Source: JAWKWH01 sp963669415 (GTDB taxonomy: Bacteria; Pseudomonadota; Alphaproteobacteria; Rhizobiales; Rhizobiaceae). Taken from it: a stretch of 64,000 nt of DNA. Position numbers and translations under genes: made by a program. Within the stretch, counting starts at the first letter, position 1. Each line of letters starts with the position of its first letter. The stretch spans positions 558,001 through 622,000 of the forward strand of contig CAXXPS010000002.1 of NCBI GenBank assembly GCA_963669415.2, read 5' to 3'. Under the pieces are notes generated by a model that saw nothing but the letters and a program-made list of their open reading frames with translations, was not told where the DNA came from and ran no database searches. Of the stretch, positions 7,620 to 16,055 are shown piece by piece.

Positions 7620-8291
7620 ATGTCAGGGGCTGTAGTGACGGAACCGATCGGACTCTCGATCAATCTACCTGCAAATCGTGTCATGCGGGCGTTGGTGCAT
7701 GACCACGATGTGGCGGTTTGGCGTAGTGCTTCGGGCAGATTGTCAGCATGGACAAATCGTTGTCCGCATCGTGGAATGCGGCTTTCGCATGGTTTCGTTC
7801 GTGGTGAGGCACTGGCCTGTCTCTATCACGGCTGGCACTATGACGCCGAGGGTAAGTGCAGGTATATTCCGGCGCATCCAGAGTTGACACCGCCTGAAAC
7901 GATCACGGTCCAATCCTATTCAGTTGCAGAAAGCGGCGGCGTTTTGTGGCTGGCGACCAGCGGTGACGCAAAGCCCATCGCTCTACCCGACAACCTGCAA
8001 CCAGTCAGAAGCATCACCTTCGATTGCAAAGCTGACGCGGTCGAAAAGGTGATGTCAGAAACAACGATTTCTGATGCGAGTGGCGAACCTTTGCGCGCAA
8101 ACTCGGTTTCGCAGAAACCCTGTGCGCTTTCGTTTGAGACCGCCGACGGGAAAACCGCTGTCCTTGTCTTACTCCAGCAAGGATTAGATGGAACGACCGC
8201 GCACATCCTCGCCGCAGACGATTGGATAACGGATGGTCTCGTGAAAATATCCCGATGGAGCGAGATGACACGGCGGATTGCCGAAAAATGA
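7620..8291 (+). CDS. Stand-alone Rieske [2Fe-2S] protein, probable detached oxygenase Rieske domain
   Basis: 223 residues. The N-terminal half is an oxygenase-type Rieske domain with C48-x-H50 (CPHRGMRLS) and C67-x2-H70 (CLYHGWHYD) and the usual following GKCRYIPAHPE segment. The C-terminal 110 residues (from about ADAVEKVMSET) have no iron-binding residues of a Rieske oxygenase and are not recognised; they may be an eroded catalytic domain or a docking region. The next gene encodes an oxygenase catalytic domain without a Rieske cluster, so the two probably work together, with this protein delivering electrons. The start is taken as ATG 7620; TTG 7611 is also in frame. Confidence 0.7.
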   Translation: MSGAVVTEPIGLSINLPANRVMRALVHDHDVAVWRSASGRLSAWTNRCPHRGMRLSHGFVRGEALACLYHGWHYDAEGKCRYIPAHPELTPPETITVQSYSVAESGGVLWLATSGDAKPIALPDNLQPVRSITFDCKADAVEKVMSETTISDASGEPLRANSVSQKPCALSFETADGKTAVLVLLQQGLDGTTAHILAADDWITDGLVKISRWSEMTRRIAEK

Positions 8292-8328
8292 ATATTGAGC
8301 AGGCTGCCGCAGAACAGGGCGTTGAATA

Positions 8329-9177
8329 ATGGATCGTTTCGAACGCGCAAAGCAGGATTGGTACCCGGTGGAGATGGTCGGGGGCCTCGCGAGCGGCGAG
8401 CAGAGAGACACTCGCTTGTTGGGAATTGATATAACACTCAGCGCCGATGATGATGGACAAATTTCGGTCAGCGACGGCAAGGATCAATGGCCGACAACAA
8501 TCGCATACGATCATATCTGGACATCGCCCAGCAGCGATCCGCGGCCACTGTTTGATATCCCGGAAGCAGAGGAGAAAGAACGGCGTTTCGTTCCCTGCGG
8601 CGTGGTGCGGGTGAAATGCTCACCCTTGCGCGCGGTCGAAAATTTTCTCGACATTGCGCATTTCCCATTCGTGCACACCGACATTTTGGGAGCGGAGCCG
8701 CACACTGAGGTCGAGCCCTATGACGTCAACATCGATGAAACCAAAGACGAAGTCATTGCGACGAAGGTGAAATTTTTCCAGCCGCAGGCAGCCAAATCGG
8801 CCGGTGATAGAATCATCACGGATTACGTTTACCGCGTACCCGCACCGATGGTTTCGATCCTCTACAAAACATGCCCACCCAAGCCAGACGCGCAGGATGT
8901 CATTGCATTGTTTGTCCAGCCATTGGATGAGGAAACCTGCGACGTGTGGCCGTGGATGGCGCTCTATGATTATGAGAGCTCAATGGCCGACATGATCCAT
9001 TTCCAGCAGATGATCTTTCTGCAGGATCGCTCGATCCTTGAAAATCAAATGCCAAGGCGGCTGCCGCTTGATCCGAAAATGGAAATTCCGACGAGGGCGG
9101 ATCTGACATCGGTCGCCTACCGGCGTTGGCTAAAAAGAAATGGCGCCATTTATGGTGCCCAGACTGAAGTCAGATGA
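8329..9177 (+). CDS. Rieske-less non-heme iron oxygenase component, NdmC-like
   Basis: 282 residues. The catalytic part has the full Rieske-oxygenase iron site: NFLDIAHFPFVH gives bridging D108 and ligands H111 and H116, and LQDRSILENQ gives the third ligand D233. The N-terminus begins like such enzymes (KQDWYPVEMVGGLASGEQRDTRLLG) but the stretch that should hold C-x-H and C-x2-H is short and has none of them. Architecture and size resemble NdmC, the Rieske-less 7-methylxanthine N-demethylase subunit of Pseudomonas putida CBB5, which borrows a Rieske domain from NdmD and binds the GST-like NdmE. Here a Rieske protein lies 37 nt upstream and a GST gene overlaps downstream by 4 nt. N-demethylation is inferred; the substrate is not proven. 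Confidence 0.75.
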   Translation: MDRFERAKQDWYPVEMVGGLASGEQRDTRLLGIDITLSADDDGQISVSDGKDQWPTTIAYDHIWTSPSSDPRPLFDIPEAEEKERRFVPCGVVRVKCSPLRAVENFLDIAHFPFVHTDILGAEPHTEVEPYDVNIDETKDEVIATKVKFFQPQAAKSAGDRIITDYVYRVPAPMVSILYKTCPPKPDAQDVIALFVQPLDEETCDVWPWMALYDYESSMADMIHFQQMIFLQDRSILENQMPRRLPLDPKMEIPTRADLTSVAYRRWLKRNGAIYGAQTEVR

Positions 9178-9869
9178 GTTTCACGCTTTACGACTATGTC
9201 CTGTCGGGCAATTGCTACAAAATCAGGCTGTTCGCCAGCCTGCTGGATGTCGAATACGATTCAGTTGCTGTCGATTTTCATCCCGGTGGGGAACACAAAT
9301 CTGAAGAGTTTTTACGGCGTTTTCCTGCCGGTACGTTGCCAATTCTGGTGTCCGGCAAACTTGTTTTGACAGAAACACCAGCCATGCTGGCATGGATGGC
9401 GACAAGCTTTGATTCTGCCGGAAGCTGGATGCCTCAAGATGATCCGGAGAAGACCGCAACGGTTATGCAATGGTTGGGGTTTTCATCCCGACTGACCGCG
9501 ACCGTGGGTGAAGCCCGACTACACTCGATGCTGAACCGCGAAATTGATGTTGCAAAGACGATGTCCGGTGCGGTCCGGGCGCTGAGGGATCTGGAAGCGC
9601 ATCTGACGGAGCAAACAATAAGAGGGAATTCATGGATAGCCGGCGACATGCCGACAATCGCCGATATTGCCTGTTTTCCTTACACCGCACTCAGCCCCGA
9701 TGCCGGCATTGAGCACGATGCCTATCCGGCCATCAAGAACTGGCTTTACGGGGTGAGAAGCCTTGACCGGTTCATCACCATGCCGGGCATTCATGCTTTG
9801 CACGAACTGCGTAGTGGCGAGACCGATCATGGTCAGAAGAGAGCTTCCGAAAGTGATGCGGACACATGA
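9174..9869 (+). CDS. Glutathione S-transferase-like protein, NdmE-like by context
   Basis: 231 residues with an N-terminal thioredoxin-like GST domain (MSFTLYDYVLSGNCYKIRLFASLLDV, PAGTLPILV with the cis-proline, and TETPAMLAW in place of the usual E-S glutathione contact) and an all-helical C-terminal domain (GNSWIAGDMPTIADIACFPY). It overlaps the Rieske-less oxygenase by ATGA and the amidohydrolase by ATGA, so all three should be made together. In caffeine degradation a GST homologue (NdmE) is a structural partner of the Rieske-less subunit; the same role is proposed here. A catalytic role in glutathione conjugation or dehalogenation cannot be excluded. Confidence 0.8.
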   Translation: MSFTLYDYVLSGNCYKIRLFASLLDVEYDSVAVDFHPGGEHKSEEFLRRFPAGTLPILVSGKLVLTETPAMLAWMATSFDSAGSWMPQDDPEKTATVMQWLGFSSRLTATVGEARLHSMLNREIDVAKTMSGAVRALRDLEAHLTEQTIRGNSWIAGDMPTIADIACFPYTALSPDAGIEHDAYPAIKNWLYGVRSLDRFITMPGIHALHELRSGETDHGQKRASESDADT

Positions 9870-11245
9870 CCGGCACGCTGTTCAAATCATGTGATGCGAT
9901 CGTCACTTGCGACGATCTGGGAACCGTTCATCGCAATGTCGATATGCTGGTTTCCGAAAACAGGATTGCCCGTATCGAGCCGGAAATAAGCCTCGATGCG
10001 CTGGCTCCGGGTACTGACGTCGTCAATGCCGAAGGGCATTTCATTTATCCGGGGCTGATCAATACGCACCATCATTTCTTTCAGTGTTTTGTGCGCAACA
10101 ATGCCGATCTCGATTGGACAAAACTGACGGTTATCGAGTGGCTGGACAGGATCTATCCGATCTTTTCGCGCCTAGACGAGGAGTGCTTCTACCATTCGTC
10201 GGTGGCCGCCATAGGTGAACTGATCAAACACGGTTGCACAACGGCATTTGACCACCAGTATAATTTTCCCCGCCAAGCCGGGAAGAACATTGTCGATCGT
10301 CAGTTCGAGGCAGCCGAATTGTTCGGAATGCGATTTCATGCCGGACGTGGCGGCAACACGCTGCCGAAATCGGAAGGCAGCACCATCCCCGACGAGATGC
10401 GTGAAACTACCGATGAATTCATTTCGGACTGCGAGCGCCTGATTGACAGCTATCATGATAGCGGTGAGCTGAGCATGCGGCAGGTCGCTATTGCGCCGTG
10501 CCAGCCGGTCAACTCCTACAAGGAAACATTTGTTGAATCGATCCGCCTCGCACGGGACAAAGGCGTACTGCTTCATTCACATGTCGGAGAAGGCGAAAGC
10601 GAAGTCATCAGGCAGCGTACGGGAAAGCGCACGGTCGATTGGTGTGAGGAAATCGGTTTTGTTGGCAAGGATGTCTGGCTCGCTCACTGTTGGGAATTGA
10701 CATCTGAGGAAATCTCCTCAATGGCCCGAACAGGAACGGGTGTCGCTCATTGTCCGGAGCCGGTTTACCTGGTTGGAGCGGAAGTGACGCCGGTGCCGGA
10801 AATGGAAGCAAAGTCGGTACGCATCAGCATCGGCGCTGATGGTGCTGCATCCAATGACAACTCCAACCTCATGCACTGCATCCACAGCGCTTATATGCTT
10901 CAGGCGCTGGTCGCATCCACGCGCAATCACCAGGTTCCGGATCCAAAGCGATTTCTGCATTACGCCACACGTGGTGGCGCCGATGTCCTGCATCGATCAG
11001 CTCTGGGAATGTTGTCACCAGGCATGGCTGCCGATTTGTTCGCAGTTGATACCCGTAAAGTTGAATTCGTCGGCACGAGGCATGATCCGGAAAGCCTGAT
11101 CGCCAAGGTTGGCATTGCCTGCGACGTTGACCTGACCATGATTAACGGACAGATTGTTTGGAGGAATGGTGAATTTCCGGGGCTTGATGAACAGCAATTG
11201 GCGGCAGAAGCAAATGCCCACGTATCGCGCGTGGTTTATCAATGA
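9866..11245 (+). CDS. Amidohydrolase, 8-oxoguanine deaminase / TrzN-AtzA type
   Basis: 459 residues of the metal-dependent deaminase family. The metal site motifs are in order: PGLINTHHHFFQ (HxH strand), HSHVGEGESE (third His with the catalytic Glu), LAHCWELTSEE (fourth His) and ISIGADGAASND (metal Asp). The HHHFFQ and GADGAASND forms are those of 8-oxoguanine deaminases and triazine hydrolases, which remove an exocyclic amino group from purine-like rings. A BMP-type ABC importer follows directly, supporting a purine-like or other N-heterocyclic substrate. GGAGG-like spacing is absent at the start; translation is coupled to the GST gene through ATGA. The exact substrate is unknown. Confidence 0.8.
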   Translation: MTGTLFKSCDAIVTCDDLGTVHRNVDMLVSENRIARIEPEISLDALAPGTDVVNAEGHFIYPGLINTHHHFFQCFVRNNADLDWTKLTVIEWLDRIYPIFSRLDEECFYHSSVAAIGELIKHGCTTAFDHQYNFPRQAGKNIVDRQFEAAELFGMRFHAGRGGNTLPKSEGSTIPDEMRETTDEFISDCERLIDSYHDSGELSMRQVAIAPCQPVNSYKETFVESIRLARDKGVLLHSHVGEGESEVIRQRTGKRTVDWCEEIGFVGKDVWLAHCWELTSEEISSMARTGTGVAHCPEPVYLVGAEVTPVPEMEAKSVRISIGADGAASNDNSNLMHCIHSAYMLQALVASTRNHQVPDPKRFLHYATRGGADVLHRSALGMLSPGMAADLFAVDTRKVEFVGTRHDPESLIAKVGIACDVDLTMINGQIVWRNGEFPGLDEQQLAAEANAHVSRVVYQ

Positions 11246-11276
11246 ACAATAAAACGACTGGGAGGAAGATCCAACT

Positions 11277-12365
11277 ATGAAGAAGCTGACTAGAATTCTC
11301 GCAACGGCTGCCGCTGCAGTATTGATGGCGGGTACTATCGCGCAAACCCCGGCCAAAGCCGATACACTGCAAATCGGATTGTTGACACCATCGCCGCTCG
11401 CAGATGTTGGTTGGTCAAAGGCGTTGGCTGACGGGCTCGAAGTGGTCAAGGAAAAGCTCGGCGACAAGGTCAACGTCAGCATCATTGAGAATATTCAGGA
11501 AGGTCCCGACGCTGACCGTATCATGAACAAGATGGTCGGTGACGGAAATCAGTTTCTGGTGCTCGGATCGTTTGGTTACATGAATGCCGGCTTGAGGCTG
11601 GCGAAGCAAAACCCTGACAAAACATTCATACACGCGTCGGGATATAAAACCGCCGGAAATTTTTCTCCATTTACGGCCAAGTATTATGAGGGCGCATACC
11701 TGATGGGGATGGCGGCCGCTGAACTGACAAAGACCAAGAAATTGGGCGTTGTATCGGCATTCGCAATCCCGGAACTGATTTCGACGATCAACGGTTTCAC
11801 ATTGGGAGCACGCAGCGTCGATCCGGAAATCACGGTCGACGTTGTTTGGATCAACTCCTGGTTCGATCCAGCAAAGGCACAGGCTTCGGCCAAAGCACTC
11901 ATTGCTCAAGGATCGGACATACTTTTCTCAAACGCTCAAGATACGCCTTCTGTCGTGACAGTTGGCGAGGAACAAGGCGCCTACGTTTTCAATCTTAACA
12001 GTTCCATGAAGGACTATGCGCCGACAAAATATCTGGGCGTTGTCCGCACCGACTGGTCTCCGTTTTTCCTGAAATCTGTTGAAGCCCACTTGGCCGGTAA
12101 CTTCGAAGGCAAGAATGAGTGGCTCGGAATGAAAGATGACGTTGTTGTTGTCGAGGATTGGAGTTCCGACATCAGCGCTGAAATGATGGCCAAGATCAAG
12201 GAAACCGAAGCGGCAATCGCTTCAGGTGCAAAAAACGTCTACGACGGGCCGCTGGTCAATCAAGCTGGTGAAGAAGTGATCCCAGCGGGACAGACCCTGG
12301 AGGGCGGAGCCATACTTGGCATGAACTGGCATGTTGAAGGTGTGAACTCACCCCTGCCGAAATAA
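11277..12365 (+). CDS. BMP family ABC transporter substrate-binding protein
   Basis: 362 residues with a signal peptide (MKKLTRILATAAAAVLMAGTI, cleavage near KADT). The mature part (LQIGLLTPSPLADVGWSKALADGLE, ADRIMNKMVGDGNQFLVLGSFGY, FNLNSSMKDYAPTKYLG) belongs to the basic membrane protein/PnrA-like family, whose known members bind nucleosides and purines. It is the periplasmic receptor of the importer encoded by the next three genes. A strong GGAGGA lies before ATG 11277. The hairpin after its stop probably lets this gene be expressed more highly than the membrane parts. Confidence 0.9.
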   Translation: MKKLTRILATAAAAVLMAGTIAQTPAKADTLQIGLLTPSPLADVGWSKALADGLEVVKEKLGDKVNVSIIENIQEGPDADRIMNKMVGDGNQFLVLGSFGYMNAGLRLAKQNPDKTFIHASGYKTAGNFSPFTAKYYEGAYLMGMAAAELTKTKKLGVVSAFAIPELISTINGFTLGARSVDPEITVDVVWINSWFDPAKAQASAKALIAQGSDILFSNAQDTPSVVTVGEEQGAYVFNLNSSMKDYAPTKYLGVVRTDWSPFFLKSVEAHLAGNFEGKNEWLGMKDDVVVVEDWSSDISAEMMAKIKETEAAIASGAKNVYDGPLVNQAGEEVIPAGQTLEGGAILGMNWHVEGVNSPLPK

Positions 12366-12377
12366 CCCTCGCTCATG

Positions 12378-12405
12378 CGCCGCGGTCTGAATTTTGACCG
12401 CGGCG
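12378..12405 (+). other. Intra-operon hairpin between binding protein and ATPase genes
   Basis: A perfect 10-bp stem, CGCCGCGGTC / GACCGCGGCG, with an 8-nt loop lies 12 nt after the binding-protein stop. No T-run follows, so it is more likely an RNA-stabilising or partial attenuation structure than a full terminator. Such hairpins commonly give an excess of binding protein over transporter subunits. Confidence 0.6.
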
Positions 12406-12432
12406 TATCTCAATGCATCGGGGGAAAATTTG

Positions 12433-13998
12433 ATGGCGGCTGAGGACCAGAAACCTCTCCTTTCTCTTCGCAACATAACCAAGCGCTATCCGACGCTGGT
12501 AGCAAATGATCGGATCGATCTGGACGTCATGCCCGGATCGATTCACGCTGTTCTGGGAGAAAACGGAGCCGGCAAGTCGACCCTGATGAAACTCGTCTAC
12601 GGCGTGATCGAGGCCGATGAGGGCGAGTTCTATTGGGAAGGCGCTCCAATTGACTTGCGCAATACCGCGACCGCGAGAAAACTTGGCATTGGCATGGTTT
12701 TCCAGCACTTCTCGCTATTCGAAACCCTGAGCGTCGTCGAAAACATCTCCATGACAATTCCCGGTAATCGACGGGAATTGTCTCAACGGATCAAGGAATT
12801 GGGCGCCTCTTATCATCTGGAGGTAGATCCTGACGCACTGGTGCATTCACTGTCTGTCGGCGAGCGTCAACGCGTCGAAATCATTCGATGTCTGATGCAG
12901 GATCTGAAGCTTCTGATCCTGGACGAGCCGACTTCCGTGCTGCCGCCCCAGCATGTGCGCAGCCTGTTTGACGCGCTAAGGAAGTTGCAGTCTACCGGCG
13001 TGGCGATCCTTTATATTTCACACAAACTCGAAGAAATCCGCGAGCTGTGCGATACGGCGACCATTCTGCGTGACGGCAAGGTGACCGGGACCGTCAATCC
13101 AAACGAAAAGACGTCGCGCGAACTGGCGACGTTGATGATCGGCCGCAATATTCCACATGTTGTCGCGCGCCCTCATGACATCGACACCGAAAATCCGGTG
13201 CTGAAGGTAACGGATCTTAGCGCAGTCAATCCCGACCCGTTTGGAACCCATCTGTCCGGTATCAACCTTGCCGTCTATGGCGGCGAGATCGTGGGCATTG
13301 CCGGTGTGTCAGGCAATGGACAACAGGAGCTGGCGCGATTAATTTCCGGAGAACACCGGCTTCGAGACCTGCCTGCAAATTCGATTGAGATGATGGGCAC
13401 TCCCGTCGCGAAAATGGGGGTCACAGACCGGCGGAATCTCGGCTTTGCCTTTGTTCCCGAAGAACGGCTGGGCCGGGGTGCCGTGCCGCCAATGGCGCTT
13501 TCGCAAAACGCGCTGCTGACTGCCCATGATCGCGGCATGGTGAGCAATGGGTTCATACAAAGGAAGACAGTCGACAACTTCACCACAGAATGCATCTCGG
13601 ATTTTGATGTCCGCTGCTCGGGCACACAGGCGACAGCGAATTCACTATCGGGTGGAAATCTTCAAAAGTTCATTGTCGGACGCGAGTTGATGCTTGAACC
13701 AAAACTCATGTTCGCGTCGCAACCGACTTGGGGGGTCGACATTGGCGCTGCGGTGTCAATACGGCAACGTTTGCTCGATCTCAGGGATCGGGGTGTCGCG
13801 ATCCTTCTGATTTCGGAAGAACTTGAGGAACTTTTCGAGGTGTCTGACCGTCTTTATGTGATTAGAAGCGGCAAACTATCACCGTCGCTTAAAACCGCAG
13901 ACGTCAGTCCCGACGATATCGGCGAGTACATGATCGGCGAAGAAAGCACATCTGCCAGCGATCGAACCATTCAAGCGGAAACAGCTGATGCACATTAA
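12433..13998 (+). CDS. Nucleoside-class ABC transporter ATP-binding protein (two ATPase domains)
   Basis: 521 residues with tandem ABC domains, as in YufO/RbsA-type ATPases. The first has Walker A GENGAGKSTLMK, an LSVGERQRVEI signature, Walker B LLILDEPTSVL and the switch His region (LYISHKLEEI). The second is degenerate as usual (GVSGNGQQELARLI; LSGGNLQKFIVGREL; LMFASQPTWGVDIGA). It energises uptake by the adjacent permeases. ATG 12433 is chosen over an upstream in-frame start because GGGGA precedes it at good spacing and homology begins there (LLSLRNITKRYP). Its end overlaps the permease gene by 11 nt. Confidence 0.92.
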   Translation: MAAEDQKPLLSLRNITKRYPTLVANDRIDLDVMPGSIHAVLGENGAGKSTLMKLVYGVIEADEGEFYWEGAPIDLRNTATARKLGIGMVFQHFSLFETLSVVENISMTIPGNRRELSQRIKELGASYHLEVDPDALVHSLSVGERQRVEIIRCLMQDLKLLILDEPTSVLPPQHVRSLFDALRKLQSTGVAILYISHKLEEIRELCDTATILRDGKVTGTVNPNEKTSRELATLMIGRNIPHVVARPHDIDTENPVLKVTDLSAVNPDPFGTHLSGINLAVYGGEIVGIAGVSGNGQQELARLISGEHRLRDLPANSIEMMGTPVAKMGVTDRRNLGFAFVPEERLGRGAVPPMALSQNALLTAHDRGMVSNGFIQRKTVDNFTTECISDFDVRCSGTQATANSLSGGNLQKFIVGRELMLEPKLMFASQPTWGVDIGAAVSIRQRLLDLRDRGVAILLISEELEELFEVSDRLYVIRSGKLSPSLKTADVSPDDIGEYMIGEESTSASDRTIQAETADAH

Positions 13999-15079
13999 GT
14001 TTGAACGCCGGATTCAATATTCGAAAACGATGCTCGTTCTGGTGCCGGTCATCACCATTTTGTTGTCGATTGTCGCAAGCAGTGTTGTGCTATTGGCGTT
14101 GGGCAAATCGGTGCTTCTAACGATGCACTCGTTTTTCATCGCACCGTTTGCAACCTTCTATTCCATCACCGAGATATTTCTGAAATTCGGACCGCTGCTA
14201 TTGATTGCGCAAGCGCTTGCCGTTGGATTCCGCGCCAAGGTCTGGAACATCGGCGCGGAAGGCCAGATGGTTATGGGAGCGATTTTTGCCACCTCTGTAC
14301 CGGTCTATTTCGTGGATAGTACGTCGCTGCTGCTGCTGCCTGCTATGATTGTTCTGGGTGCTTTAGGTGGCATGGGCTGGGCTGCGATTGCCGCATTCCT
14401 GCGCACCAGGTTCAATGCCAACGAAATTCTCGTGACATTGATGCTGACCTCAATTGCCCTGCAGTTCCTGTACTATCTGCTGCTCGGGCCATGGAAGGAC
14501 CCAATGGGGTTCAACTTCCCGCAGACGGTGATGTTTCAAGATGAAGCGCTGTTCCCCACCTTGTTCCGCGGCACCCGATTGAACGTGTCGATCATCATTC
14601 CAATTCTGTTCACGATTGCAGTGTGGATTTTCATGGAAAGGCGCTTCGGCGGTTTCAAGCTCGTTGTTGGCGGATTGGCGCCGAACGCCGCCACCTATGC
14701 CGGGTTCAGTGCTAAAGGTGCAGTCTGGCTCAGCTTGCTGCTGGCGGGATTTGCTGCCGGTCTTGCTGGCATGAGTGAGGTTGCAGGGCCTATTGGTCAA
14801 CTTCAGCGTTCAGTGACTTCAGGATACGGGTATTCGGCAATCATTGTCGCCTATCTTGGCGCGCTTCACCCAATCGGTATTGTGTTCGCTGCATTCTTTT
14901 TGGCAGTCATTCATATCGGTGGAGACATTGCGCTTGTGTCGGCAAATGTTCCCATCAGCGCGGTTCACGTGTTCCAGGGTCTGCTTCTGGTGTTCTATCT
15001 GGCGACCTATACTTTTGTGAACTACAGACCACGCATTGTCCGGCATGCGCACCACAAGCAATCGGTGGTGGCGCCATGA
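13988..15079 (+). CDS. ABC transporter permease, BMP/nucleoside type (first subunit)
   Basis: 363 residues with about 9-10 membrane segments; the family signature lies in the loop FRAKVWNIGAEGQMVMGAI and LRTRFNANEILVTLMLTSIA, as in the YufP/PnrC-like branch of branched-type permeases. It forms the inner-membrane channel with the next gene product. The start ATG 13988 lies inside the end of the ATPase gene, and its own stop overlaps the second permease by 4 nt, so the importer genes are tightly coupled. Confidence 0.9.
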   Translation: MHIKFERRIQYSKTMLVLVPVITILLSIVASSVVLLALGKSVLLTMHSFFIAPFATFYSITEIFLKFGPLLLIAQALAVGFRAKVWNIGAEGQMVMGAIFATSVPVYFVDSTSLLLLPAMIVLGALGGMGWAAIAAFLRTRFNANEILVTLMLTSIALQFLYYLLLGPWKDPMGFNFPQTVMFQDEALFPTLFRGTRLNVSIIIPILFTIAVWIFMERRFGGFKLVVGGLAPNAATYAGFSAKGAVWLSLLLAGFAAGLAGMSEVAGPIGQLQRSVTSGYGYSAIIVAYLGALHPIGIVFAAFFLAVIHIGGDIALVSANVPISAVHVFQGLLLVFYLATYTFVNYRPRIVRHAHHKQSVVAP

Positions 15080-16002
15080 CCACAATCGAATTCCTTCTGG
15101 CCGGAACCATGAGTGCCGCAACCGTGTTCTTGTTGGCGGCACTCGGTGAACTCATCGCGGAAAAATCGGGAATGCTCAATCTCGGTGTTGAGGGGATGAT
15201 GGCTGTTTCCGCAGCGGTTGGCTTCGTCATAACCTATGAATCCGGAAGTCATATTCTCGGATTTGCGGGTGCGGGAATTGCCGGAATTTTCATCTCACTC
15301 ATTTTTGCGACTGTCGCAATCACGTTTCTGGCCAATCAGGTGGCTACCGGACTTGCGGTGGGCATTTTGGGATTGGGCTTGTCTGCATTAATTGGACGTC
15401 AGCATGAAAGCCTGACGGTCATCGCGCCCGGTGGGATCCACATTCCGATCCTGAGCGACATTCCATTGATCGGCCCGGTGCTGTTTCAGCACAATATCGT
15501 GGTCTATCTTTCCATTCTGCTCGCGATCGCTATCGGATATTGCCTTAAATATACCCGCCTGGGCCTTGCGATCCGCTCTGCCGGGGAGAACCCGGAAGCC
15601 GCACACGCGCTCGGGTATCCGGTTCATCTCATTCGATACGGTGCCGTTGCGTTCGGCGGATTGCTTGCAGGATTCGCAGGCGCATACGCATCGACAATCT
15701 ACACGCCGTTGTGGGCTGACGGGATGATTGCAGGGCGCGGCTGGATTGCTGTCGCCTTGGTTGTTTTTGGCACCTGGAAGACGGGGCGAATTGTTTTGGG
15801 CGCCTATCTGTTTGGCCTGGTTTCTTTGGGAGAACTGCTGGCTCAGTCGTTGGGAGCAGCAATTCCCTCCCAGCTTTTATCAAGCCTCCCCTACATTGTG
15901 ACCATCGTCGTTCTGGCAATAATCTCGACCAATGCCGCACGTTTGCGTCTTCATGCGCCATACGCACTTGGTGAGACCTATGATGGATCAGAGGCCAGGT
16001 AG
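15076..16002 (+). CDS. ABC transporter permease, BMP/nucleoside type (second subunit)
   Basis: 308 residues, about 8 membrane segments, with the paired-permease features LGELIAEKSGMLNLGVEGMMA and GLAIRSAGENPEAAHALGY (YufQ/PnrD-like). It completes the BMP importer. It is the last + strand gene of the block; 53 nt separate its stop from the end of the convergent ligase gene, with no convincing terminator in between. Confidence 0.9.
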   Translation: MTTIEFLLAGTMSAATVFLLAALGELIAEKSGMLNLGVEGMMAVSAAVGFVITYESGSHILGFAGAGIAGIFISLIFATVAITFLANQVATGLAVGILGLGLSALIGRQHESLTVIAPGGIHIPILSDIPLIGPVLFQHNIVVYLSILLAIAIGYCLKYTRLGLAIRSAGENPEAAHALGYPVHLIRYGAVAFGGLLAGFAGAYASTIYTPLWADGMIAGRGWIAVALVVFGTWKTGRIVLGAYLFGLVSLGELLAQSLGAAIPSQLLSSLPYIVTIVVLAIISTNAARLRLHAPYALGETYDGSEAR

Positions 16003-16055
16003 AAATCCCAATCGTCGAATGCTGAAGCAATCGGAAAATTGCTAGGGTCAGGACC

